This document shows, one piece after another, positions 39,611 through 48,053 of a DNA stretch of 64,000 bases. Below the pieces are notes generated by a model that was given only the letters and a program-made list of their open reading frames with translations, had not been told where the DNA came from and made no database searches. The stretch's first letter is position 1; each line of letters opens with the position of its first letter. Source of the DNA: Kitasatospora xanthocidica (GTDB taxonomy: Bacteria > Actinomycetota > Actinomycetes > Streptomycetales > Streptomycetaceae); the NCBI RefSeq assembly GCF_014656195.1, contig NZ_BNBY01000015.1, positions 62,001 through 126,000 of the forward strand, in the 5' to 3' direction. Position numbers and translations under genes: made by a program.

Positions 39611-40260
39611 GGCTTATCGGTGTCCGGTCTGCAGTCGGTGGTGCTGCGGTCCGAGGTGAGGGGGTCGGTGGTGCCGGGGTCGGCGGTGCTGTGGCCCGCG
39701 GTGGCGCCGGTGGCCTCCGGTCTGCGCAGGGCGCCGCCGAGGAAGAGCTCGGCGAGCGAGAAGGCGGCGTCGCGCGGGGCGAGCCGGCCGTCCTGGATGG
39801 CCCAGCCGACGCCGGCGACCAGGTCGAAGAAGGCCTCGCTCAGCCAGGCGGCGCTCAGCTCGATCCGGAACGCGCCCTGCTGCTGGCCGCGCAGGAAGAG
39901 CGCGTGCAGCCGGGCGATCTGGAGCTCCCAGAGGTCGTTGATCTCGTCGTTGTCGTAGAGCTGGTTCTCGCCGGCGAGGAAGGCGCAGAGCATGGCGTCC
40001 GGCACCGAGGCGTCGACCAGGCGGCGCAGCGCGGGCTCGGCGTCGCCCTCCTCGACCCCGGCGGTGTCCAGTGCGGCGGCGAACCGGCGCAGGCCGAGCA
40101 GGCCGACCTCGCGGATCAGCGCCTCACGGCCCGGGAAGAGCCGGTGCAGCGTGGCGCGGCTGATGCCGGCGGCGCGCGCGATCTCGTCCAGGTGGGCGGT
40201 CGGGCGGCGGGAGAGCACGCCGACGGCGGCTTCGAGGACGGTGTCGCGGTCGGTGGCCAT
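39607..40260 (-). CDS. TetR-family repressor of the adjacent MFS pump
   Basis: The 217-residue protein has an N-terminal TetR DNA-binding domain (HLDEIARAAGISRATLHRLF) and a C-terminal domain like that of drug-responsive TetR proteins. The last 30 residues are a Thr/Asp-rich tail. It is first in a two-gene operon with the pump, and a 22-bp palindrome lies 18 bases upstream of its start, which fits autorepression with induction by the pump's substrate. Confidence 0.9.
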   Translation of the reverse strand: MATDRDTVLEAAVGVLSRRPTAHLDEIARAAGISRATLHRLFPGREALIREVGLLGLRRFAAALDTAGVEEGDAEPALRRLVDASVPDAMLCAFLAGENQLYDNDEINDLWELQIARLHALFLRGQQQGAFRIELSAAWLSEAFFDLVAGVGWAIQDGRLAPRDAAFSLAELFLGGALRRPEATGATAGHSTADPGTTDPLTSDRSTTDCRPDTDKP

Positions 40261-40277
40261 GCGGCGAGTCTAGTTCA

Positions 40278-40299
40278 TTTGAGACATTGATGTCTCAAA
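40278..40299. promoter_or_regulatory. TetR operator palindrome
   Basis: TTTGAGACAT and its exact complement flank a 2-base centre just upstream of the TetR start at 40260. The site overlaps the only AT-rich, promoter-like stretch here, and a further GAGTCTCAGA lies at 40310-40319. Binding by the adjacent TetR is inferred. Confidence 0.75.
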
Positions 40300-40350
40300 A
40301 TTAAAAGGCGAGTCTCAGATGATCCGCTGAGCGGAGGGCGTCCGGGCAGC

Positions 40351-40383
40351 AAAAAACCGGGGGCGGCGGGTGCCGTCCCCGGT
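40351..40383 (-). terminator. Intrinsic terminator of the SepF-like gene
   Basis: On the minus strand ACCGGGG pairs with CCCCGGT (with four further inner pairs), followed directly by six T. Confidence 0.8.
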
Positions 40384-40420
40384 CGGGGTGCTGCTGACGC
40401 GTCGGTCGACGCCGGTCGGC

Positions 40421-40813
40421 TCAGCTCTGGTTGTAGAAGCCGGTCTCGTCCAGCGGGCGGTCGATCACCATGACCTCGACGTCGGCCGGAGTGAGCAGGA
40501 AGACCCTGCGGGCGATCCGCTCGATGCCGCCGCGGGTGCCGAAGATCAGCCCGGAGGCGAAGTCGACCATGCGCTTCGCCTCGGCCTCCGTCATCTCGGT
40601 GAGGTCCATGACCACCGGGGTGCTCGCCCGGATGTGCTCACCGACCGTGCGGGCCGCCTCGAAGCCCGTCGGCCGCAGGGAGACGATCTTCGTGGGTGAG
40701 GGGACGGCAGGCACCGTCTCCTGGTCCACCCACTCGTCGTCGTACACCGCGGCCGGGTAGTTCCCCGAGGGCATCAGCCACCCGTTGTGGTGCTCGTCGC
40801 GAAGTGCTCCCAT
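40421..40813 (-). CDS. SepF-like protein
   Basis: The 130-residue protein contains the SepF core (about 45-125): PVVMDLTEMTEAEAKRMVDFASGLIFG and the closing VFLLTPADVEVM region (shown in part). SepF polymers tie FtsZ to the membrane. This copy lacks the long linker and the usual MGSVRK membrane helix, and is not beside ftsZ, so it is probably one of the extra SepF paralogues of Streptomyces, whose role is less clear. ATG 40813 follows GGGAGG. The 283 bases upstream (to 41096) hold no gene. Confidence 0.75.
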   Translation of the reverse strand: MGALRDEHHNGWLMPSGNYPAAVYDDEWVDQETVPAVPSPTKIVSLRPTGFEAARTVGEHIRASTPVVMDLTEMTEAEAKRMVDFASGLIFGTRGGIERIARRVFLLTPADVEVMVIDRPLDETGFYNQS

Positions 40814-41096
40814 GCCGCGCCTCCCTGCCTCGTCCCGTCTGGTCCCCCCGGTGGTGCGTGCCGTTCTTGACACGTCATCCACTCGTCGGAACTGTCCGAG
40901 TATCGCACTGTTCACCGGTCCCGTGCCCGCTCGCGACCCCCGTACGAGTCGTGCCGCGCCGGAAACCCGGGCGGACCCGGGCAAAGAGAGCAGACGCGGT
41001 GAGCCTCCGTACGGTTGCGCGCGTAGACCATATCGGTAGTGGCCGCCGGTTAATTGACCTTCTGTCAACAATGCGGAAACGATTTCGCGCGGCGGC

Positions 41097-41612
41097 TCAC
41101 TCGCCGGTCGCGCCGTCGATCAATTCGCGCAGAAGATCGGCGTGGCCGTTGTGTCGCGCGTACTCCTCCACCATGTGCGCGAGGATCCAGCGGAGCGTCA
41201 CTTCCTCGCCGCGGCGCGGCCGCCTGGCCACCGTGTCCAGCGGCAGGCCGGCCGCCGCGGCGCGGGCCGCCTCGACCTCGGAGCGCCAGGTGGCGAAGTC
41301 GGCCGCGACGTCGGCGGTGTCGACGTGGTCGAAGTCGCCGTCCGGATCGGCCTCGGTCCAGTAGATGCCGCTGGTGAGCTCCCCGCCGCCCAGGATGATC
41401 TGGAACCAGTAATGCTCCACCTCGGCCATGTGCCGGACCAGGCCGAGCAGCGAGAGGGAGGACGGCGGGACGGAGCGCAGGCGCAGCTGGTCGTCGGTCA
41501 GCCCCTCGCACTTGAGGGCCAGGGTGGCGCGGTGGTAGTCGAGGAAGGAGGTGAGGGTGGCGGCCTCGTCGGCGGCCATCGGCGGGTCCACCCGCGGGTT
41601 CGATTCGGTCAT
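41097..41612 (-). CDS. DinB-family (mycothiol-transferase-like, DUF664) protein
   Basis: The 171-residue protein has the four-helix DinB pattern with metal-binding His positions in LVRHMAEVEHYW and ARHNGHADLLRE. Family members in actinomycetes use mycothiol or bacillithiol to modify xenobiotics, or are uncharacterised. ATG 41612 is chosen by the domain start; ATG 41621 would add three residues. Confidence 0.85.
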   Translation of the reverse strand: MTESNPRVDPPMAADEAATLTSFLDYHRATLALKCEGLTDDQLRLRSVPPSSLSLLGLVRHMAEVEHYWFQIILGGGELTSGIYWTEADPDGDFDHVDTADVAADFATWRSEVEAARAAAAGLPLDTVARRPRRGEEVTLRWILAHMVEEYARHNGHADLLRELIDGATGE

Positions 41613-41716
41613 GCGGGCCATCCTGGCGTCCGGCGCCGAGGGGGCGCGACTCATTTGTTCGCCCGGTCTGCTTCGTCCGGCCGTGACGCCGGGCTGCCGC
41701 TGAGCCCGCCTGCCGC

Positions 41717-42412
41717 TCAGGCGGCCGTCGTCCGGCGGCGGGTCCTGGCCGCCCGCCAGAGCCCGGCCACGGTGCCCAGCCCCAGCAGCGCGATCACCCC
41801 CGCCGACAGCAGGAAGGCCGCGGACCCGGGCTCGCCCGAGCTGGCCGCCGCCGTCACGTAGACCGCCGTGGTCGGCACCGAGCCGACGGCGGTGCCGAGG
41901 ACGAACGGCCGGAAGCGTGCCCCGGAGAAGGCGGCGCCGTAGTTGACCGCCTGGAACGGCATGCCGGGCAGCAGCCGCAGCACCAGCACGCTGCGGAACC
42001 CCTGCTCGGTGAAGCGCCGGTCCAGGGCGCCGAGCACCTTGCCCCGCAGGTACGGGCGGAGCGCGTCCCGCCCGAGCCCCCGGCCGAGGCCGAAGGCCAG
42101 GGCGGCGCCCAGCGTGGTGCCGAGCACGGCCAGGAGGACGCCCTGCTGGATGCCGAGGAGCAGCCCGGCCGCCGCGTTCAGCGCCGGCCGGGGCACGAAG
42201 GCCACCGTCGCCACCGCGTAGACCAGGGCGAACAGCGGCCCGAACCAGTACCAGGGCATCCGGTCCGCGAGCCCGCCGGACAGCAGCTCCGTCGGGCTCC
42301 ACAGCAGCAGCGACCCGGCCGCCGCGCCGAGCAGGGCGATCAGCAGCGCCGGCCGCCACCAGGACGGACGCGGCGCGGCGGGGGGTGCGGGGGTGGGTTC
42401 GGGCGCTGGCAC
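41717..42412 (-). CDS. TVP38/TMEM64 (DedA-like) membrane protein
   Basis: The 231-residue protein has a Pro-rich start, then about six membrane segments and the family core: FVPRPALNAAAGLLLG, and RLLPGMPFQAVNYGAAF. These proteins act in membrane lipid handling or small-molecule transport; the substrate is unknown. It ends 105 bases before the DinB gene on the same strand. Confidence 0.85.
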   Translation of the reverse strand: MPAPEPTPAPPAAPRPSWWRPALLIALLGAAAGSLLLWSPTELLSGGLADRMPWYWFGPLFALVYAVATVAFVPRPALNAAAGLLLGIQQGVLLAVLGTTLGAALAFGLGRGLGRDALRPYLRGKVLGALDRRFTEQGFRSVLVLRLLPGMPFQAVNYGAAFSGARFRPFVLGTAVGSVPTTAVYVTAAASSGEPGSAAFLLSAGVIALLGLGTVAGLWRAARTRRRTTAA

Positions 42413-42492
42413 CGCCCGAGCCTAACCGGGGCCAGGGCCTACCAGGGCACCGGGCTGGACGGTGGTGTGTGACCGGGCCGGGCCGGGCGGGG

Positions 42493-43038
42493 TCAGCGCC
42501 ACGGCGGGTCGTAGCGCCAGAGCTGGTTGACGGCGGACTCGGTGGGCTGCCACTGGATGACCGGGGTGCCGTCGTCGGCGCTGCCGCCGGAGACGTCCAG
42601 GAAGAGCCGGCTGGTGGAGTTCTGGAGGTAGAAGTAGGCCGAGCGCGGGGGGATGACCATCTGCCACCGCTGGTTGGTGCCGCCGTCGCAGGTCCACTGG
42701 TCGGCCTGGGTGCCCCAGACCGTGCTGTAGCCGGGTATCTCCAGGCACTTCCCGCTGTGGGCGTTGACGAGCCGGCCGTCCCCGCTCCAGATCCACTGCT
42801 GGTTGGCGCCGCCGGTGCAGGTCCACTGGCGGACGGGGGCGCCGTCGTCGGTGCGCCAGTCGGCGACCTCCAGGCACTTGGTGGTGGCCCCGTTCACGAA
42901 CGTCCGGGGGACGCCCTCGGAGCCGGGTGTGATCACGTCGGCGCGGGCCGGGGCGGCGAGTGCGAGGGCGAGGGCGCCCGCGGCGGCGAGGGCGCCGGCG
43001 GCGGTTCGCAGGCGGTGGCGGTCGGGTGCTGCGGTCAT
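42493..43038 (-). CDS. Secreted ricin B-type lectin
   Basis: The 181-residue protein has a signal peptide (cut near ARADV, about residue 34) and one complete beta-trefoil with three QxW-type repeats (GGANQQW, GGTNQRW, AVNQLW). No catalytic domain is attached, so it is a free carbohydrate-binding protein. It is a paralogue of the next gene; both share CLEVADWRTDxGAPVR and the Cys pairs. Confidence 0.85.
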   Translation of the reverse strand: MTAAPDRHRLRTAAGALAAAGALALALAAPARADVITPGSEGVPRTFVNGATTKCLEVADWRTDDGAPVRQWTCTGGANQQWIWSGDGRLVNAHSGKCLEIPGYSTVWGTQADQWTCDGGTNQRWQMVIPPRSAYFYLQNSTSRLFLDVSGGSADDGTPVIQWQPTESAVNQLWRYDPPWR

Positions 43039-43142
43039 GGGTTCCCCCCTGGGATGGTGGTCATGGAGCCGTTGACATCGAACGGGAGTTCGATGTGCAG
43101 GGCGGACGGTATCGCTGCTCGGCGGCCCGGGCGGCCGCGGGG

Positions 43143-43700
43143 TCAGCTGTAGGGGTCCTTCTCTGGGTTGTAGTGCCAGAACTGGTTGGCCCCGGCGGAG
43201 TACTCCCACTGGATCACCGGGGTGCCGTCGGCCAGTGCGCCGCCGGAGACGTCCAGGACGAGGCCGCTGTTGGCGTTCACGATCCGGCGTGGGGTGCCGG
43301 GGTGGCTGGCGGGCGGGTCGCTCCACTTCTGGTTGGTGCCGCCGTTGCAGGTCCACTGGCCTGCCTGGGTGCCCCAGGTGGTGCTGTAGGCCGGGATCTC
43401 CAGGCACTTGCCGCTGTACTGGTTGATCCAGCCGGTGGCCGTCTGGGTCCACTTCTGGTTGGCGCCACCGGTGCAGGTCCAGATCCGGACGGGGGCGCCG
43501 TTGTCGGTGCGCCAGTCGGCGACCTCCAGGCAGAGGTCGTTCGGTCCGGCGTACATCCCGGTGCGGATCTCGGCAGGGCCGAAGTCCGCGGCGGCGGGTG
43601 CCGCCGGGGTGGTGAGGGCCACCGCGGGGGCGGCGACGGCGGTGGCCACGGCGGTGGCGAGGACGGTGGTTGCGGCGGCGAGCCGCGAGCGGCGGAACAT
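43143..43700 (-). CDS. Secreted ricin B-type lectin, paralogue
   Basis: The 185-residue protein has a signal peptide (cut near the first AxA sites, about residue 30) and the same three-repeat trefoil as the preceding gene (GGANQKW, GGTNQKW, AGANQFW). The lectin domains are about 60-65% alike by eye, an old tandem duplication. The gene starts at ATG 43700 and is transcribed just before its paralogue, with about 100 bases between, perhaps with its own promoter. Confidence 0.85.
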   Translation of the reverse strand: MFRRSRLAAATTVLATAVATAVAAPAVALTTPAAPAAADFGPAEIRTGMYAGPNDLCLEVADWRTDNGAPVRIWTCTGGANQKWTQTATGWINQYSGKCLEIPAYSTTWGTQAGQWTCNGGTNQKWSDPPASHPGTPRRIVNANSGLVLDVSGGALADGTPVIQWEYSAGANQFWHYNPEKDPYS

Positions 43701-44256
43701 CGGTCGACCTCCGTTGGTGCGGTTCGGCGCGACCCGGCGAGGAATCCGGGCAGGAGTCGCCGGGAGTCCCGGGCCGCGACGGAGTGTTCGACGGCCGAGG
43801 GTTCGAAGAAGTTGTGCGGTGCACCCGGACAGGTGAAGAAATCGTGCGGGCGGCCCGCGTCGGTGAGGTCGGCGTCCAGCCTCTCCGGGGTGAGCGCGGG
43901 CAGGTGGGGCAGCCGGTTCGGCGGCTCGCCGAAGTCCGGTGGGCGGTTTTCCGGATCGGCCCCGGCGGTCCGCCGGTGGAACGCGGAAAAGGCCTTTGTT
44001 GTCCGGCAGGACGAGTACGCCGGCCCCGGCGGTGAATTCCGGGCAGGCCCGGAAAGCGCCGAATTCGGCGCCTTCCGCAGAGGTCAGGGAGAGCGGCGAG
44101 GCCTCCGCCAGTGGCTGTACGGCGGGGGAGAGGGCGGGTGGGGCGGCATCCGGGCCGTGGCACCCGGGGATTCCCCACCGGCACGCGAAAACCGCCGGGC
44201 GCGGCTGCACCCGGCGGTCGGCGATGCCGGCGGGGAAATCCCGTGGGAATTCACCG
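43701..44256. other. Gene-free stretch upstream of the lectin pair
   Basis: These 556 bases hold the terminator of the MFS gene at 44187-44218 and presumably the lectin promoter. Open frames exist on both strands but show no recognisable domain and no gene-like composition. I see no further gene. Confidence 0.5.
44187..44218 (-). terminator. Intrinsic terminator of the MFS gene
   Basis: On the minus strand, arms ACCGCCGGG and CCCGGCGGT with a 10-base loop are followed by TTTT, 39 bases after the MFS stop. Confidence 0.75.
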
Positions 44257-45498
44257 TCATATCGCGGAGAGGTCTTTTCCGGCAGGCCTTTCCACTTCCG
44301 ACGCGGTCGCGTTCTCCCCGGTGGAATTCCGTTCGGCGAGGCGCAGCGCGCCGGCGCTCAGCAGCAGGGCGAAGGCGAGCGCGGTGACCAGCCCGAAGGA
44401 GACGGTCAGCGAGGTGGCCTGGGCGAGGGCGCCGATGACCGCCGGGGCGATCAGGCCGGAGGTGTAGGTGACGGTGGCGACGCCCGCGATGGCCTGGCTG
44501 GCGTTGGTGCCGATCCGGCCTGCGGCGGCGAAGGCGAGCGGGACGATGACGGCGATGCCGATGCCGATGAGCGCGAACCCGGGGATGGCCAGCGCCGGGC
44601 TGTCGGCCGCGACCACCAGCAGGCCGCCCGCGGTGGCGACGGCGCCGCCGAGGCGGGTGGTGCGGACGGCGCCGAGGCGGCGGATCGCGGTGTCCCCGGC
44701 GAGCCGGCTGACCGCCATGGTGAGGGAGAAGGCGGTGTACGAGGCGGCGGCGACGGTGGCCGAGGCGCCGGTGACGTCCCGCAGGTAGACGCCGCTCCAG
44801 TCCATCGAGGCGCCCTCGGCGAAGACCGCGCAGAAGCCGACCAGCCCGATCACCAGCGAGCTGCGCGGCGGCAGCGCGAACCGCGGCGGCTCCTCCGCGC
44901 CCTCCTGCGCCCGCAGGTCGGGCAGGCCGCGGCAGACCGGCTGGGCCAGGGCGAGCAGGACCAGCGCGGTGACGGCCAGCTGGAGCCGGGCGTCCAGGTC
45001 GAGGTGGGCGGCGAGGATGCCGAAGGCGGAGGCCAGCAGGCCGCCGGCGCTCCACATCCCGTGCAGGCCGGACATGATCGAGCGGCCGAGCCGCTCCTCG
45101 ATCTCCACGCCCTGCGCGTTCATCGCGACGTCCGCCATGCCGGCCGTGGCCCCGTACACCAGCAGCACCGCGCAGAGCGCGGGCAGCGAGGGGGCGAGCG
45201 CGGGCAGGGCGAGGGCCAGGCACCAGACGGAGAGCAGCCCGCGCACCGCCGCCCGCCCGCCGTAGCGGTGGACGAAGCGGCCGGCCAGCGGCATCGCCAG
45301 GGAGGAGCCGACGGCGGGCATCACCAGGGCCAGGCCGAGCTGGCCGGCGGAGAGGTCCAGGCGGTCCTGGATCCACGGGATGCGGGTGACGAAGCTGCCG
45401 CTGACGGCGCCGTGCACGCCGAAGACCAGCGCGATGCTCGCGCGGGCCCGGCGCGGTTCGGTCAGTGGTTCCGGTGGTGGTGCGGTGGTGCGGTCCAT
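44257..45498 (-). CDS. MFS transporter (YbjJ-like)
   Basis: The 413-residue permease has 12 predicted membrane segments. It shows FVTRIPWIQDRL early, GATAGMADVAMNAQG and a LHGMWSAGG motif typical of the YbjJ/FucP-like MFS branch. The substrate is unknown. It is divergent from a ROK regulator, with a palindrome in the shared region, so it is probably controlled by that regulator and may carry a sugar-like compound. ATG 45498 follows GAGGGAA. Confidence 0.85.
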   Translation of the reverse strand: MDRTTAPPPEPLTEPRRARASIALVFGVHGAVSGSFVTRIPWIQDRLDLSAGQLGLALVMPAVGSSLAMPLAGRFVHRYGGRAAVRGLLSVWCLALALPALAPSLPALCAVLLVYGATAGMADVAMNAQGVEIEERLGRSIMSGLHGMWSAGGLLASAFGILAAHLDLDARLQLAVTALVLLALAQPVCRGLPDLRAQEGAEEPPRFALPPRSSLVIGLVGFCAVFAEGASMDWSGVYLRDVTGASATVAAASYTAFSLTMAVSRLAGDTAIRRLGAVRTTRLGGAVATAGGLLVVAADSPALAIPGFALIGIGIAVIVPLAFAAAGRIGTNASQAIAGVATVTYTSGLIAPAVIGALAQATSLTVSFGLVTALAFALLLSAGALRLAERNSTGENATASEVERPAGKDLSAI

Positions 45499-45647
45499 CG
45501 GCGTTCCCTCCCGGTCGCGCGTGGGGGCGCGACAGTGCCCTGTGGGTGGCCTTGCTGACAGTGAAGCGCGGGTGCGCGCGGTCCGGCCCGGTCCGGTCCG
45601 TCCGGGCCATGCGGTGGAGACGGCCGTCCGGTCGACGGTTCGATAAA

Positions 45648-45670
45648 CTATCAGGAAGGGACCCTGATAG
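45648..45670. promoter_or_regulatory. Inverted repeat between the MFS and ROK genes
   Basis: CTATCAGG and CCTGATAG are separated by 7 bases, 26 bases before the ROK start, in an otherwise GC-rich region. A ROK-binding operator is the likely role. Confidence 0.6.
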
Positions 45671-45695
45671 AAACACTCTGGAAGGATGACCGGCC

Positions 45696-46904
45696 ATGAC
45701 CACCGCGCGTACGGCAACGCCGAGCACCGCCCGGGCGATCAACGACCGGCTGGCGCTCAACCTCCTGCTCGAACAGGGCCCCCTGACCGCGACCGAGCTC
45801 CGCGACCTCACCGGCCTGTCCCGGCCGACCGTCGCCGACCTGCTCGAACGCCTCCAGCGCACCGGCCTGGTGGCCGTCGTCGGGGAACGCGGCGAACAGC
45901 GGCGCGGCCCCAACGCCCGGGTCTACGCACTGGTCGCCTCCCGCGCCCACATCGCCGCCTTCGACGTCCGCGCCGGCGGCGTCAGCCTGGTCGTCGCCGA
46001 CCTCGCCGGGCGCACCCTCGCCACCGCCGAGGTCCCGGTCGAGGGCGGCGGCGGGCCCGACACCGCCGCGGCGATCACCGCCACCCTGCTGGAGACCGCG
46101 CGCGGCGCCGGCGTCGAGCGGCTGCACACCGTCGCGGTCGGCGCCCCCGGGCTCGTCGACCCCGCCACCGGACGGCTGCAGAGCACCGGCAAGCTCCCCG
46201 CCTGGCACGCCGAACTCCTCGCCGCACTGGAGGAGCTGCCCGGCACCGAGGTGATCCTGGAGAACGAGGTCAACCTGGCCGGGCGGGCCGAGTACCGGGT
46301 CGGCGCGGCGCGCGACCGCGACACCTTCGTCCTGATGTGGCTCGGCCACAGCGTCGGCGCCGCCGTCATCCTGGACGGGCGGCTGCGCCGCGGCTTCTCC
46401 GGCGGCACCGGCGAGATCTGCTTCCTGCCCGTCCCCGGCACCGTCGGGCTGCCCAGCGCCGACAGCTGCGAGGGCGGCTTCCACGGGCTGGTCGGCAGCG
46501 CGGCGGTCTGCGCGCTGGCCCGGGCGCACGGACTGCCCGCCGACCCGGACGGGGACGCGGCCGCCGCCGAGGCCGTCGTCCGCGTGGCGGTGGCGGTGGC
46601 GGCATCGGCGGGCGAGGGGGAGTCCACGGCCGACGGGCGCTTCCTGGACGAGCTGGCCGAGCGGATCGCCATCGGCGCGGCCGGCGTCTGCGTCGTGCTC
46701 GACCCCGGCTGCGTGGTGCTAGGCGGTGAGGTCGGCCGGGCCGGCGGTGCCGAACTGGCCGGCCGGGTGGAAGAGCGGCTGGCCCGGCTCTCCCCGCTCA
46801 GCACCGAGGTCCGGGCCGGTACGGCGGGCGGCGGCGCGGTGCTCGCCGGGGCGGTGCTGACCGCCGGCGACGCGGTGCGGCGGGACCTCTTCGGCGAACC
46901 CTAG
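45696..46904 (+). CDS. ROK-family transcriptional regulator
   Basis: The 402-residue protein has an N-terminal winged helix (about 15-75: TATELRDLTGLSRPTVADLLERL) and a ROK sugar-kinase-like domain (about 85-395), with GAPGLVDPATG and GGTGEICF. The usual zinc-binding CxCGxxGC cluster is replaced by SADSCEGGF, so metal binding is doubtful. It probably represses the divergent MFS gene and responds to a sugar or derivative. ATG 45696 follows GGAAGG. Confidence 0.88.
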   Translation: MTTARTATPSTARAINDRLALNLLLEQGPLTATELRDLTGLSRPTVADLLERLQRTGLVAVVGERGEQRRGPNARVYALVASRAHIAAFDVRAGGVSLVVADLAGRTLATAEVPVEGGGGPDTAAAITATLLETARGAGVERLHTVAVGAPGLVDPATGRLQSTGKLPAWHAELLAALEELPGTEVILENEVNLAGRAEYRVGAARDRDTFVLMWLGHSVGAAVILDGRLRRGFSGGTGEICFLPVPGTVGLPSADSCEGGFHGLVGSAAVCALARAHGLPADPDGDAAAAEAVVRVAVAVAASAGEGESTADGRFLDELAERIAIGAAGVCVVLDPGCVVLGGEVGRAGGAELAGRVEERLARLSPLSTEVRAGTAGGGAVLAGAVLTAGDAVRRDLFGEP

Positions 46905-47071
46905 CGAAGCCGGGGCGGCGACCCCGGGGACGATCCCGCGCCGACCCCCGGGACACCCCCGGCACCCCCGGCCGCCCTCGCTTTCCCGTCGCCGTCCCCG
47001 GTACGGCAGGATGGCGGCGGAGGCGCACAGCGCCCACCCCCTGTTCCTCGAACCACCGTCAGGAGTCGCAC

Positions 47072-47488
47072 ATGGGCCAGCCCGGGGCGCCGGTCAACCC
47101 GTACCGCATCGGCGAGGCGGCGGCACTGCTCGGCGTCAGCGCCGACACCATGCGGCGCTGGGTCGACGCCGGGCGGCTCGCCGCCGCGCGGGACGAGCAC
47201 GGGCACCGGATCATCCCCGGCGCCGAACTGGCGGCCTTCGCCCGGGAGCTGGCCCGGCCGGAGAACGCCGAGGCCGAGGGCCGGCCCTCCTCGGCCCGCA
47301 ACCGCTTCCCGGGGATCGTCACCCATGTGGTGCTCGGGGACGTGGCCGCGCAGGTGGAGATCCAGGCCGGGCCGTTCCGGGTGGTGTCGCTGATCAGCCG
47401 GGAGTCGGCGGAGGAGCTCAACCTGGTCCCCGGCGCGCCCGCCACGGCGGTCATCAAGTCCACCAATGTGATGGTCGAACGGCGCTGA
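47072..47488 (+). CDS. HTH (excisionase/MerR-like) plus TOBE (molybdate-binding) protein
   Basis: The 138-residue protein joins an N-terminal MerR/excisionase-type helix-turn-helix (YRIGEAAALLGVSADTMRRWVDAGRL) to a TOBE/MopI domain (about 72-135: RNRFPGIVTHV...VSLISRESAEEL). TOBE domains bind molybdate or tungstate. The likely job is molybdate-sensing gene control or storage. No molybdate transporter is adjacent in the window. AGGAG lies 7 nt before the start. Confidence 0.85.
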   Translation: MGQPGAPVNPYRIGEAAALLGVSADTMRRWVDAGRLAAARDEHGHRIIPGAELAAFARELARPENAEAEGRPSSARNRFPGIVTHVVLGDVAAQVEIQAGPFRVVSLISRESAEELNLVPGAPATAVIKSTNVMVERR

Positions 47489-47564
47489 CGCCCCGCGCCC
47501 CCACGCCCCGTGCCCTCACGAGCCCACGAGCCCACGAGTCCCGGAACCCGAGGAGCGGCCCCGG

Positions 47565-48053
47565 ATGCCACCCCCGCACCTGCCGACCACCCAGAGCGCC
47601 GTCCTCGCGATCGAGGCCGTCGCGCACCGGCACGGCCGGACCGTCCGCGCCCAGCACGACATCGGCCACGACCGGACCTTCGCCGGCCTGGTCGGTCCCG
47701 GCGGTCCCGGCTCGGACCTCGACGTCACCGACGCCCTCCCGCACGAGGCGCTGCTGGAGTTCGACGGCCCCGACCAGGGCGACGGCCCCGACCAGGGCGG
47801 CCGCCCCGCCGTCACCGTCCGGCTGTTCACCCACGACGAGGTCACGGTGACCGTCGAGGGCATCGCCTTCGACGTCGACCGCGACCGCGTCCCCGGCTTC
47901 CTGAACGCGGTCTGGTCCGACCTCGTCCACGTCAGGACGCGCACCTTCCCGCCGTCCACCACGCTGATCGTCACCGTCCCCGGGGAGCCGAGCCACCGCG
48001 AGGGCATCGGCGTCCACAGCCTCACCCCCTGGCTCGCGGGGAGGATCCGATGA
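47565..48053 (+). CDS. Hypothetical protein, first gene of a coupled operon
   Basis: I do not recognise this 162-residue protein. It is soluble, with no signal peptide, an Asp/Gly/Pro-rich middle containing two GPDQG copies, and a C-terminal half with regular beta-type segments (VTVRLFTHDEVTVTVEGIAFDVD). GAGGAG lies upstream of ATG 47565. Its stop overlaps the GDPD start by 4 bases, so it is translated with that gene. Confidence 0.75.
   Translation: MPPPHLPTTQSAVLAIEAVAHRHGRTVRAQHDIGHDRTFAGLVGPGGPGSDLDVTDALPHEALLEFDGPDQGDGPDQGGRPAVTVRLFTHDEVTVTVEGIAFDVDRDRVPGFLNAVWSDLVHVRTRTFPPSTTLIVTVPGEPSHREGIGVHSLTPWLAGRIR

Noticed and set aside
43701..44210. An N-terminal extension of the second lectin through the upstream open frame
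   Set aside because: The signal peptide begins at Met 43700; upstream residues are Arg/Pro-rich without a domain and the frame is open only because of GC bias.
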